Source: Alloprevotella sp. (GTDB taxonomy: Bacteria; Bacteroidota; Bacteroidia; Bacteroidales; Bacteroidaceae). Taken from it: a DNA stretch of 9,818 nucleotides. Below are positions 1 to 7,330 of the stretch, one piece after another. A program made the translations under genes and the position numbers. The stretch is taken from positions 1 through 9,818 of the forward strand of contig JABZGM010000068.1 of assembly GCA_015259235.1 (NCBI GenBank), given 5' to 3'. Under the pieces are notes generated by a model. It was not told the DNA's origin and searched no databases. It saw nothing but the letters and a program-made list of their open reading frames with translations. Positions within the stretch are counted from its first letter, which is position 1. Each line of letters opens with the position of its first letter.

Positions 1-402
1 GAGGATGGCTTCCACTTCTTCGAGCGAGAGCACAGCAGGCAAGTGTTTGGGGATGCGCGGACTCTCCAACAACTCCGTGGGATCTTGTGCCAAGTGGCCA
101 TCGAGTTGGAGAAAGCGATAAAAGGAGCGTACGCCACTGAGCATTCGCGCCATGGAACGCGCAGCGACACCCAAGGCAAAGAGATGTTGGGTGTATTCGT
201 GCAGAAGGGGCAAGCGCACTTCAAGGACAGGTGTGTTCACCTCAGTGAGAAATTCCAAGAAACGCTCCACATCGCGCTGATAAGCCATGCGTGTGTTTTC
301 CGAAAGTCCTTGCTCGAGCAACAAGAAGAGGCGATATTTCTCCAGCAAAGCCGAAGTGTCGGCAACTTGGGGTTTAGAAAGTTCGGACGAAGAGTCGTTC
401 AT
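1..402 (-). CDS. xerD: Tyrosine site-specific recombinase, XerD-like (N-terminal part, cut by window edge)
   Basis: This is the first 134 codons of a Xer-type tyrosine recombinase. The Xer pair resolves chromosome dimers at dif near the terminus. Residues about 16-100 form the SAM-like core-binding domain, with YRLFLLLEQGLSENTRMAY, then the RSMARMLSGVRSFYRFL helix pair and the DPTELLESPRIPKHLPAVLS linker. The last residues, LSLEEVEAIL, begin the catalytic domain. The R-H-R-Y catalytic residues lie beyond the window and cannot be checked. The start is chosen as the first ATG giving a normal Xer N-terminus; a TAnnTTTG promoter lies about 70 bp upstream. It diverges from aroQ, an arrangement I recall from Bacteroidales, where the gene beside aroQ is annotated xerD. 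From the N-terminus alone XerC or another XerA-like recombinase cannot be excluded. Family assignment is firm; the D rather than C label is an inference. Confidence 0.9.
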   Translation of the reverse strand, partial: MNDSSSELSKPQVADTSALLEKYRLFLLLEQGLSENTRMAYQRDVERFLEFLTEVNTPVLEVRLPLLHEYTQHLFALGVAARSMARMLSGVRSFYRFLQLDGHLAQDPTELLESPRIPKHLPAVLSLEEVEAIL

Positions 403-435
403 AAAGCTGATTATCAAAAGTTTTATCGCGCGCGT

Positions 436-466
436 TTTGAGAATCACCTGCGATTTCGTAATTTTG
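436..466 (+). promoter_or_regulatory. Candidate aroQ promoter (TTTG -33 and TAnnTTTG -7)
   Basis: TTTG at 436-439 and TAATTTTG at 459-466 are separated by 19 nt. Both boxes match the Bacteroidota consensus, and the spacing is about as expected. Transcription would begin near 473 and give a leader of roughly 100 nt before aroQ. The predicted start falls inside the -7 box of the opposing xerD promoter, so initiation at one could hinder the other. Confidence 0.5.
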
Positions 467-470
467 CAGA

Positions 471-478
471 CAAATATA
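471..478 (-). promoter_or_regulatory. Bacteroidota-type -7 promoter element for xerD
   Basis: Read leftward this is TATATTTG, an exact match to the TAnnTTTG -7 element of the Bacteroidota primary sigma factor. Transcription would start near position 463, leaving a leader of about 60 nt before the xerD ATG. I find no good TTTG -33 element at the expected distance, so the promoter rests on the -7 box alone. It faces the candidate aroQ promoter, and the two cores nearly touch. Confidence 0.55.
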
Positions 479-576
479 CGACAATTTCTCCACATCGCTC
501 CGTTGTGATGCACTTTTGTGCCAGCGCATACTAGGTAGAAAGTGCGTGGGATGAGAGCGAAGAAACGCATGATAGT

Positions 577-1026
577 ATGAAAATACTTGTAGTCAACGGA
601 CCTAACCTCAATTTTCTCGGTCGCAGAGAACCCACCATCTATGGCGCGCAAACGCTCGATGACATCATCCGTGGATTGCAACAGCAGTTTGCTGGAAGCG
701 TGGAGATTGCCGCTTTCCAATCGAACCACGAAGGTGCCCTCATCGATGCCCTCCAACAAGCAGCGATCGAGGGTGATGTGGCAGGTGTGGTGCTTAACGC
801 TGGTGCCTACACCCACACTTCTGTGGCGTTGCGCGATGCCATCAGTAGCATAGCTCCGCTGCCTGTGGTGGAAGTGCACCTGAGCAATGTGCATGCCCGC
901 GAGGCTTTTCGCCACACTTCGCTCATCAGTGCCGTGTGCCAAGGCGTCATCGCAGGGTTTGGTGCCGATAGCTACCGCCTTGCCGTGGAAGCCCTTGTGC
1001 AGCAATGCTCGAAAGCTGGGAAATAA
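577..1026 (+). CDS. aroQ: Type II 3-dehydroquinate dehydratase
   Basis: The enzyme dehydrates 3-dehydroquinate to 3-dehydroshikimate, the third step of the shikimate pathway to chorismate and aromatic amino acids, in the cytoplasm. At 149 residues it has the usual length of the small dodecameric type II family. All the family hallmarks are present: NGPNLNFLGRREPTIYG at residues 7-23, including the lid arginine R17 and catalytic Tyr22; FQSNHEGALID at 47-57; LNAGAYTHTSVALRDA at 73-88 with Asn74; and EVHLSNVHAREAFRH at 99-113 with catalytic His101 and Arg108. The ATG at 577 is fixed by the conserved MKILVVNGPN start. A nine-codon reading frame (551-580) ends across this start codon. The gene diverges from xerD and lies 139 bp ahead of miaB on the same strand, so co-transcription with miaB is possible, though no motif shows it. 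Confidence 0.97.
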   Translation: MKILVVNGPNLNFLGRREPTIYGAQTLDDIIRGLQQQFAGSVEIAAFQSNHEGALIDALQQAAIEGDVAGVVLNAGAYTHTSVALRDAISSIAPLPVVEVHLSNVHAREAFRHTSLISAVCQGVIAGFGADSYRLAVEALVQQCSKAGK

Positions 1027-1165
1027 GCTCAGCAGCAAAAGCGGTTTGCGCCCATCCTCTTCGATATCACTCCACAACAGCCGCCAAGCACAGCGACATC
1101 TTCCCCTCGTGGGGCATCTTTCTCCATCCTATTTGAACACAATCTCTCCAACATAGACATAACTC

Positions 1166-2617
1166 ATGAAGAAACTCCTGATAGAAACATACGGCTGCCA
1201 GATGAACGTGGCTGACTCTGAAGTGGTGGCTAGCGTGATGCGCATGGCAGGCTACGAACCCTGCGAAGACATCGACCAAGCTGACGCTGTGTTTCTCAAC
1301 ACCTGCTCAGTACGCGATAATGCCGAGCAGAAGATTATCCACCGTTTGCAAGCCCTCCACGCTCTGCGCAAGAAGGGACGCCGCCTCATCCTCGGAGTTC
1401 TCGGTTGCATGGCAGAGCGTGTGAAAGACGATTTGCTCGAGAAACACCATGCCGACATTGTGGCAGGACCCGATGCCTATCTCTCTTTGCCCGACCTCAT
1501 TGCGCAAGCCGAGGTGGGACAAAAAGCCATCAACATTGATCTCTCGCTCACGGAGACTTATGGCGACATCATGCCCGAACGCTTCTGCGGATCGAAGATT
1601 TCTGGTTTTGTGAGCATCACCCGTGGTTGCAACAACTTCTGCCACTTCTGCATCGTGCCTTACACCCGTGGTCGCGAGCGTAGCCGAAATGTGCAAAGCA
1701 TCATCAACGAGTGCTTGGACTTGCAAAAACGTGGTTTCAAAGAAGTGACCCTTTTGGGACAAAATGTCAATTCCTACAAAGCGAAGCGCGATGCTTCGGG
1801 CGACACCGAACGTCCCAACAGCGAACTGGAGGAATTTGAAGCACAAACGCGCGACAAAGCCATTGCCACAAAGGGCATAAAGTCTACGGAAGCTGAAGCG
1901 GACTACAACAAGGACTACGTGTTCTTCCCCGAACTTCTGCGCACTGTGGCGCGTGCGGTGCCCGATATGCGCATCCGCTTCTCCACACCCCACCCCAAAG
2001 ACATGAGCGATGCCACGCTTCGTGTGATTGCCGAAGAGCCCAATGTGTGTCGCCACATCCACCTTCCCGTGCAAAGTGGTAGCGATGTCATTTTGAAGAA
2101 GATGAATCGCAAATATAATCGCGAGTGGTACATGAACCGCGTGAAAGCCATCCACGAAATCATCGAAGACTGCGCCATCTCCACCGACATCTTTGCTGGA
2201 TATTGCGGAGAAACGGAGGAAGACCACCAACTCAGCCTCTCGCTCATGCGTGAAGTGGGCTACGACTCTTCCTTTATGTTCAAATATTCTGAACGTCCAG
2301 GCACTTATGCCTTCCGCAATCTCGACGATGATATCCCCGAAGAGACCAAGATTCGCCGTCTCAATGAGATGATTGAGCTTCAAAATGAACTTTCGCTCAA
2401 AGCCAACGAGGCTTGGGTGGGACGCGAAGCCGACATTCTCCTTGAAGGGGTGAGCAAGCGCAGTCGCGAAGAACTCTTTGGCCGCACCGAACAAAACAAG
2501 GTGGTCATCATCCCTCGCGCCAATCACCGCATTGGACAGACTGTGCGTGTGCGCATCTTGGCTGCTTCGAGCGCGACCCTCAAAGGCGAAGTGGTGGAAA
2601 GCCCCGAACAAGCCTAA
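1166..2617 (+). CDS. miaB: tRNA-2-methylthio-N6-dimethylallyladenosine synthase (MiaB)
   Basis: MiaB is a radical-SAM methylthiotransferase that adds a methylthio group to i6A37 of tRNAs reading UNN codons. It has the three-part family layout. The N-terminal UPF0004 domain carries the auxiliary [4Fe-4S] cluster ligands Cys11 (ETYGCQMN), Cys47 (NTCSVRD) and Cys81 (GVLGCMAER). The radical-SAM core has CNNFCHFC, with Cys155, Cys159 and Cys162, followed by IVPYTRGRERSR. A C-terminal TRAM domain spans about residues 424-478. The motif LLGQNVNSY at 196-204 and the run RHIHLPVQSGS point to MiaB rather than MtaB or RimO. At 483 residues it is somewhat longer than the usual 440-475. The excess is mostly a polar stretch at about 209-250, between LLGQNVNSY and FPELL. 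The start is fixed by the conserved MKKLLIETYGCQMN opening. No clear promoter is visible in the 139-bp gap after aroQ. A terminator follows at 2681-2725. Confidence 0.97.
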   Translation: MKKLLIETYGCQMNVADSEVVASVMRMAGYEPCEDIDQADAVFLNTCSVRDNAEQKIIHRLQALHALRKKGRRLILGVLGCMAERVKDDLLEKHHADIVAGPDAYLSLPDLIAQAEVGQKAINIDLSLTETYGDIMPERFCGSKISGFVSITRGCNNFCHFCIVPYTRGRERSRNVQSIINECLDLQKRGFKEVTLLGQNVNSYKAKRDASGDTERPNSELEEFEAQTRDKAIATKGIKSTEAEADYNKDYVFFPELLRTVARAVPDMRIRFSTPHPKDMSDATLRVIAEEPNVCRHIHLPVQSGSDVILKKMNRKYNREWYMNRVKAIHEIIEDCAISTDIFAGYCGETEEDHQLSLSLMREVGYDSSFMFKYSERPGTYAFRNLDDDIPEETKIRRLNEMIELQNELSLKANEAWVGREADILLEGVSKRSREELFGRTEQNKVVIIPRANHRIGQTVRVRILAASSATLKGEVVESPEQA

Positions 2618-2666
2618 CTAGAATAACTAGAAAGACTAGAACAACTAGAACTTCTAGAATAACTAG
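2617..2666. repeat. 9-bp tandem repeat, consensus ACTAGAAnn, about 5.5 copies
   Basis: Starting at the last base of the miaB stop codon, the units are ACTAGAATA, ACTAGAAAG, ACTAGAACA, ACTAGAACT, TCTAGAATA and a partial ACTAG. The array contains six CTAG tetranucleotides at exact 9-bp spacing, a word usually rare in bacterial DNA. The fourth and fifth units also give a perfect inverted repeat, CTAGAA-C-TTCTAG, at 2645-2657. It is non-coding, with stop codons in frame with miaB, and lies just ahead of the terminator. Its function is unknown. Confidence 0.9.
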
Positions 2667-2678
2667 CCCTCAATACAA

Positions 2679-2725
2679 CGAAAATCGCTGGACAATCCGT
2701 CATGGATCATCCAGCGATTTTTTCG
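2679..2725. terminator. Bidirectional intrinsic terminator between miaB and the hydrolase gene
   Basis: A perfect 12-bp stem pairs AAAATCGCTGGA (2681-2692) with TCCAGCGATTTT (2710-2721). An inner 4-bp stem, ATCC/GGAT, lies at 2695-2698 and 2704-2707. A T-run follows on the + strand (2718-2723), and the matching A-run supplies U residues to the opposite transcript. The position between two converging genes fits termination of both miaB and the leftward hydrolase gene. Confidence 0.88.
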
Positions 2726-2761
2726 TTTGCAAGTCGTTTTGGGGAGAAAGTACTGTCCTCC

Positions 2762-3355
2762 TTAGTGCAATTCTAGGAGTTCGCGCACGATGGGTAGCAC
2801 CACACGGCTCAGCACCTTGTCGTTCAAGGAGTGTTCACCATCGAACACCACAAAATGCTCCTTGCCATAGAGTTTTACAAAATCCTTTTGGTGGTTCACT
2901 CGTTTATCTTTATCGCCAAAGAGTCCCCACACCATTTGCTTATCTTCGGCAGTGATGCCCTTGCCCGTGTTCTTTTCGATGGCTTTAAACTCAGCCACCA
3001 TCTCCTTGTCTACCTTGAAATCCTTAGCCCCGTCGGCACGCTTGTTGTAAAACTCGCGACGTCCCATGCCACCAAATGTCAATAGGCGCGACATCGACCA
3101 AGCCGGATTGATGAGCACACGCGGAATGCCGTGCAGTTGCTCGCCAAAGAGTCCACCCATCGACGAGGTCACCACCACATCGGGGCGTTCGTCTTCGATG
3201 AGTTGTGCGATGAGTGCCATTGCCTCTTGCGGCATCACAGGCAGGTCGGGAGCAATCACCGACACTCCATCGGCATAAAGTAGTTGGCGCAGCGTCATCA
3301 CCGTGCCAGAATGGCCGCTTGAAGCGAAACCATGCAAGAAAAGTATCTTTTTCAT
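2762..3355 (-). CDS. YqiA/YcfP-type alpha/beta hydrolase, probable esterase
   Basis: This encodes a 197-residue cytoplasmic alpha/beta hydrolase resembling the small UPF0227 (YqiA/YcfP) esterases. The N-terminus MKKILFLHGFASSGHSGT is the typical first beta strand plus oxyanion loop (HGFASS). TSSMGGLFG at 63-71 contains the nucleophile elbow with probable catalytic Ser65. GDKDKRV near residue 147 supplies the acid (Asp148 or Asp150), and DGEHSLND at 172-179 supplies His175. All three triad positions are therefore present and in order. An in-frame upstream ATG at 3409 would add 18 residues without family character, so the start at 3355 is preferred. No signal peptide or membrane segment is visible. 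The natural substrate is unknown. The gene lies 144 bp downstream of sbcC on the same strand and has its own candidate promoter, so a functional link to SbcCD is not implied. Confidence 0.85.
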   Translation of the reverse strand: MKKILFLHGFASSGHSGTVMTLRQLLYADGVSVIAPDLPVMPQEAMALIAQLIEDERPDVVVTSSMGGLFGEQLHGIPRVLINPAWSMSRLLTFGGMGRREFYNKRADGAKDFKVDKEMVAEFKAIEKNTGKGITAEDKQMVWGLFGDKDKRVNHQKDFVKLYGKEHFVVFDGEHSLNDKVLSRVVLPIVRELLELH

Positions 3356-3468
3356 TGGGAAAAATGCAAGAGAATAAAGCGTCCAGCGCGGCAAGATGTC
3401 CCACACCACTGACAGTTACCCAAACATTTAGGGACAACTGCTGCAGAGGGCTTTCATCTGCCATCAGA

Positions 3469-3476
3469 CAAACATA
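3469..3476 (-). promoter_or_regulatory. Candidate -7 promoter element for the hydrolase gene
   Basis: Read leftward this is TATGTTTG, an exact TAnnTTTG match, placed in the gap between the sbcC stop and the hydrolase ATG. Transcription would start near 3461 and leave a leader of about 105 nt. No convincing TTTG -33 box is seen at the normal distance, so this is a moderate-to-weak call. Confidence 0.4.
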
Positions 3477-3499
3477 GCAATCGACAGATAGATGGAAGT

Positions 3500-6400
3500 T
3501 TATTCCACCTCAATCGTAGAAGTTCCGCCCGCACCTTGTTTCACCACCTTGATTTGTGGAGCAATCTGTGCGCGAATCTGTTCGGTGTGGCTCACCACTC
3601 CCACTTTGCGTCCTTGGCTGTCTTCGAGTGCAGCAAGCGCATCGAGCACCAATCCAAGGGAAGCCTCATCTAAATGTCCAAAACCTTCGTCGATAAACAA
3701 ACTACCGATGTTCAAAGTTGTGCTGGAGAGTGAAGCCAATCCTAAGGCAAGTGCCAAAGAAACTATGAAAGTTTCGCCTCCCGAAAGGGAATTGACATAG
3801 CGACGCTCATCGAGCATATCATGATCCACCACTTCGAGCGTGAGTGAACCAGGGAACACATTCAAATCATATCGAGGGGTGAGGCGATGGAGATGGAAGT
3901 TGGCGTGTTGCACGAGGAGAGAGAAGGTGTAGCTCTGCGCCATATCACGGAACTTTTTGCCTTCGCTCGAGCCAAACACAGCGTTAAGACGCGCCCATTC
4001 TTCGGCATTCTCTTTCGCCAGTGCCACTTTTTTGCTCTGCGCTTCCGACTCCTTAATGCTATCTTCGTGTCGGCGCAATCGGTGCTTCACCTCATCTTGT
4101 TCCCTTTGCTTTTGGCGATGTTCCGCCTCCAAGAGTGGCAAACTTTCCGTCAAGGCTTCAGGCTGTTCGGCTTCGGCATCCGAAGGGCGGTTGGCTTGAC
4201 CTTGCCAGTTGGTATAGGCTTCGAGTGCCTGCTGCTTCTTTTGTTCGGTGAGGAGATGACGGTTTTTGCAAGCCTCAATCTCCTGTCGCAGTGCTTGCCA
4301 GTCGCGAGGGTCTTGGAATATCCGTGCCAGTTCTTGTTGCTGCAAAGGCTCATTTTCGCGGTTGAAACGCGTGATTTCCATATCAAGCTCCGTACGACGC
4401 TGACGCAAATCGACATCCGCACTCAGGCGACTTTGTGCCAAACTCTGTTGCTGTCCGATAGACTGCTGCAACTGAGCTTTGAGGGTGTTGCTGTTTTGTT
4501 GGAGTTGTTGACATTGCGCAGTGGCTTCGTCAATGTTGCGTTGCAATTTTTCTGCCGAACTTTGCGGTGTGTCCTGTCCAAACATTCGCACAATTTCTTC
4601 ACGATGTTCCGCCAGTTGTTCGCGCAGTTGGCTACACTTGCTGCGGCAATCGTTGGTCAGTTGCATTTGCTTTTGAGCTGTTTCCTTCAATGTAGCAATG
4701 CGCTGGCGCAACATTTCCAAGTCAGTGGTGTTGGTTGTAATTTTTTCGTTAAGCTGACGCCATTCATCGTAGAGTTCGCTCAGTCGCTTTAGGTAGCCTT
4801 CGATAGCATTTTCTTCGCGCCATCCCGACAGAGTGAGCAAATCGCCAAGTGAACCATACAACGTTTCGATGTCCGTATTGCTTTTCATCATCAACTGATG
4901 AATGCGATGACCATTTTGGGTGCACACTTGAAGTTTGGTTTCTAAATCCATCTTCTTTTGCGACGACGCACTCAGAGATTCTTCGAGCTTTGTCAGCTTT
5001 TCGTTCACCTCATTCAGCGCTTTAGTGTGGAAACGACAAGAAGCCAAATCTTTTTCGCTTTGTTGCATCTGTCGCTTCACAGCATCGAGGAGCATCTCGA
5101 TAGTCGTTTTGCGCGCACCTCGGTTCACTTCAGCCGAACAGTCCACAAAGGAGGTGTCGAGGTCAGCAAACTTCTTCCAATTCTCCACAGAACTGCTCTG
5201 CTCTTGCTCTAGACTCTCCAGCAACTGCTTCTTGCTATTTTGTTTCGACATCTGATCGCGTCTTTCTTCTTTGAGCTGCGCGAGCAAATTTCTTTGTGCC
5301 TTGTAGTTATTCTCGGCATCTAGATAGTCCTTTTTGAGTTGTTGTTGGCGTTCGCCCGACACCTGTTCCACCTCTGTGTGATAGGGATGGTGCGCACTTC
5401 CGCACACTGGGCAGGGCATGCCTTCTTTGAGCAGTTCACGGAGCTTTTCCACATCCTGCACCTGCGCCAACACAAAGGCATCTTTCAGTTCTTCAAAGCG
5501 ATTGAAACGCGATTGTTCCTCTTTTTCAGCCGCGAGGATTTCTGTTTCTTTCAGCTCGATTTGTCGCTTCCATCGCTGTTGATTCGCACGAAGCAGCGAC
5601 ATTTTTTCGTAACGATCGGTGATAGTTTGCCACGCTATTCTGGCTTCTTCCAACAGCATTTTACGTTGAATGTCGCGATTGTAGGACTCGTTGAGTTCCG
5701 CCTCCGAAATGTGCGCTATCGACTGCTGATGTCCCAAACGACTGGCACGCAGACTCGACAATTCATCTTCCTGTTCGCGCACCGTGGTTTTCACCTTATT
5801 CAACTGCTCCGTAAGGTTTTGTATCGTCTGATTCTCTTGTTGATACTCCTGCTCCCACTTCTCATAGTTATGTTTTTCTGCAACATATTGCTTGAGCTTC
5901 TCAATAATCGTCTGATAATTGTCAAACATTGAGCGGTGAACGTCCAATGCCTGACGACGCAAATTGTCTTTTTCCAGATTTTCTTTCAGACGATTTTCTT
6001 CGTGCAAACGAGTGGTCAAATCCACATTGGTTTGATCCTGAGCCAACACTGCCTCATCTTTTGCCTTTTCGGCATCGATTTGTTGCTTTTCGAGCGAAGA
6101 AATGAGCCCCTGCAAACCATATCCACGATCGATGTCGGGACGGCGCAAGCGCAAAGTCTCTTGAGCTGCCAATTTGCGCTCATCAGCTTGTTGCAAATCT
6201 TGTTCGGCTTGCTTGCTCTGCGCTTCTTCTTGAGTGATTTTTAGTGCAATTCGACTCTCTTCATCTTTGATTTTATCGATTTGGTTGGTCAGCTCATTGA
6301 TTTGTTCATAAGCCGTGTGGAAGGGCAACACAGCATCATAGCGAGCCAAAGCCTTCTCTTGCTCACGCATGAGCAGATAGGCGCTATTGGCTGCCACATT

Positions 6401-7261
6401 TAACTTCATTGCTGCGTCGTATTGCGCTTTCAACTCCTCGTTCTTCTCATGCCACTGCAAGAAATGAGTGGTGCGCGCTTTGCGTTGCTCCAAATCGAGG
6501 AGGACACTCGCCAACTGTTGTTCGCGATGTTGCAATTCCACCACATCTTCCTCTGCCAAACGACCTTGCGACAAACCTTCATATTTGGCTTCTTCACTGC
6601 GCACTTCTGCCTCAGCCTCTTTGCTCATCTCGTAAATTTTCTTCGAGATGCTGCCATAGATGTCGGTTCCGGTGAGTTTTTCGAGCAACACACTCTTTTC
6701 GGCAGATTGTGCTTTGAGGAAACTAGCGAAACTTCCTTGCGCCAAAATCACAGTGCGTGAGAATTGTTGGTAATCCAATCCTATCACACGCTCCACTGCC
6801 TCTTGCGTGTTTTTCTTGCCCGAAGCGATGCGCGTCACCTTCCCCTTGGGCGAAATCTCGTCCAAGTAGCGTTCCACCTCTCGGAAGGTCTCGTTGCGTG
6901 TCATGCTCACTTCCCAACCAGCTTCGTAAGTGCCGCCATTGGGCATGGAAAATCTCACACGTGCATAGCCACTTTGTGCTCCACGACGCAAATAAAAACG
7001 CGTGTCTTTGAGCGTTTTTACATTGTTTTTCAGCACATAGTCCTTCTGCTCTTTCGACACCTTGTCCACTTTTTCGTCCAAACGTGGTGTTTCGTCGTAG
7101 AGTGCCAAACAAATGGCGTCGAGCAAGCTACTTTTGCCAGCTCCAGTGTCGCCCGTGATGGCAAAAAGCCCCGCCGAACGCAGCGGTTCGGCAGTGAAAT
7201 CTATGAAGTGTTCCCCTTCGAGAGAGGTGATGTTGCAAATGCTAATGGAATCTATCGTCAT
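3500..7261 (-). CDS. sbcC: SbcC, Rad50-type ATPase subunit of the SbcCD nuclease
   Basis: SbcC is the SMC-like ATPase that works with SbcD to cut DNA hairpins and blocked double-strand ends at replication and repair sites. The protein has 1253 residues. Walker A is GDTGAGKS at 37-44, and the Q-loop is LAQGSFASFL with Gln175. Two long coiled-coil arms rich in Glu, Gln, Lys and Leu fill roughly 190-1050, split by a zinc hook, CPVC at 617-620, near the exact middle. The ABC signature LSGGE is at 1159-1163, Walker B is FIDEGFG with Asp1191/Glu1192, and the switch histidine His1225 sits in VSHTEQ. The start at 7261 gives MTIDSISICNITSLEG, the usual family opening; an in-frame ATG at 7318 would add 19 atypical residues. 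E. coli SbcC has about 1048 residues, so the arms here are longer. It follows sbcD by 69 bp, as in the classical operon. Confidence 0.97.
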   Translation of the reverse strand: MTIDSISICNITSLEGEHFIDFTAEPLRSAGLFAITGDTGAGKSSLLDAICLALYDETPRLDEKVDKVSKEQKDYVLKNNVKTLKDTRFYLRRGAQSGYARVRFSMPNGGTYEAGWEVSMTRNETFREVERYLDEISPKGKVTRIASGKKNTQEAVERVIGLDYQQFSRTVILAQGSFASFLKAQSAEKSVLLEKLTGTDIYGSISKKIYEMSKEAEAEVRSEEAKYEGLSQGRLAEEDVVELQHREQQLASVLLDLEQRKARTTHFLQWHEKNEELKAQYDAAMKLNVAANSAYLLMREQEKALARYDAVLPFHTAYEQINELTNQIDKIKDEESRIALKITQEEAQSKQAEQDLQQADERKLAAQETLRLRRPDIDRGYGLQGLISSLEKQQIDAEKAKDEAVLAQDQTNVDLTTRLHEENRLKENLEKDNLRRQALDVHRSMFDNYQTIIEKLKQYVAEKHNYEKWEQEYQQENQTIQNLTEQLNKVKTTVREQEDELSSLRASRLGHQQSIAHISEAELNESYNRDIQRKMLLEEARIAWQTITDRYEKMSLLRANQQRWKRQIELKETEILAAEKEEQSRFNRFEELKDAFVLAQVQDVEKLRELLKEGMPCPVCGSAHHPYHTEVEQVSGERQQQLKKDYLDAENNYKAQRNLLAQLKEERRDQMSKQNSKKQLLESLEQEQSSSVENWKKFADLDTSFVDCSAEVNRGARKTTIEMLLDAVKRQMQQSEKDLASCRFHTKALNEVNEKLTKLEESLSASSQKKMDLETKLQVCTQNGHRIHQLMMKSNTDIETLYGSLGDLLTLSGWREENAIEGYLKRLSELYDEWRQLNEKITTNTTDLEMLRQRIATLKETAQKQMQLTNDCRSKCSQLREQLAEHREEIVRMFGQDTPQSSAEKLQRNIDEATAQCQQLQQNSNTLKAQLQQSIGQQQSLAQSRLSADVDLRQRRTELDMEITRFNRENEPLQQQELARIFQDPRDWQALRQEIEACKNRHLLTEQKKQQALEAYTNWQGQANRPSDAEAEQPEALTESLPLLEAEHRQKQREQDEVKHRLRRHEDSIKESEAQSKKVALAKENAEEWARLNAVFGSSEGKKFRDMAQSYTFSLLVQHANFHLHRLTPRYDLNVFPGSLTLEVVDHDMLDERRYVNSLSGGETFIVSLALALGLASLSSTTLNIGSLFIDEGFGHLDEASLGLVLDALAALEDSQGRKVGVVSHTEQIRAQIAPQIKVVKQGAGGTSTIEVE

Positions 7262-7330
7262 GTCGCCTATGAAATGTAGGATGCGAGGAGAAATATAAGG
7301 GAGGGAGCCTCTGGGCAAAGCCCGTGAATA

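Noticed and set aside
43..534. Rightward frame of 163 codons across the xerD start region
   Set aside because: It lies antisense to a clear Xer N-terminal domain and then crosses the promoter region; no domain seen.
1103..1114. CCCC-TCGT-GGGG hairpin in the aroQ-miaB gap, possible terminator
   Set aside because: The stem has only 4 bp and no T-run follows, so it is not a convincing terminator or riboswitch.
1307..2611. Long open frame (434 codons) antisense to miaB
   Set aside because: It mirrors a fully conserved miaB frame and its translation shows no recognisable domain; GC-skewed codon use explains the lack of stops.
3356..3409. Upstream ATG extending the hydrolase by 18 residues
   Set aside because: The extension has no family similarity, while the inner ATG gives the canonical MKKILFLHGF opening.
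3887..4792. 301-codon open frame, and others, antisense to sbcC coiled coil
   Set aside because: Leu/Phe-rich translations are what antisense of Glu/Gln/Lys-rich coiled coil gives. They resemble membrane proteins only superficially.
7262..7318. Upstream ATG extending SbcC by 19 residues
   Set aside because: SbcC proteins start directly with the first strand of the ATPase head, which matches the ATG at 7261.
7313..7323. GGGC-AAA-GCCC hairpin between sbcD and sbcC
   Set aside because: A 4-bp stem without a T-tract on the transcribed strand is too weak to call; at most it is a minor processing site.
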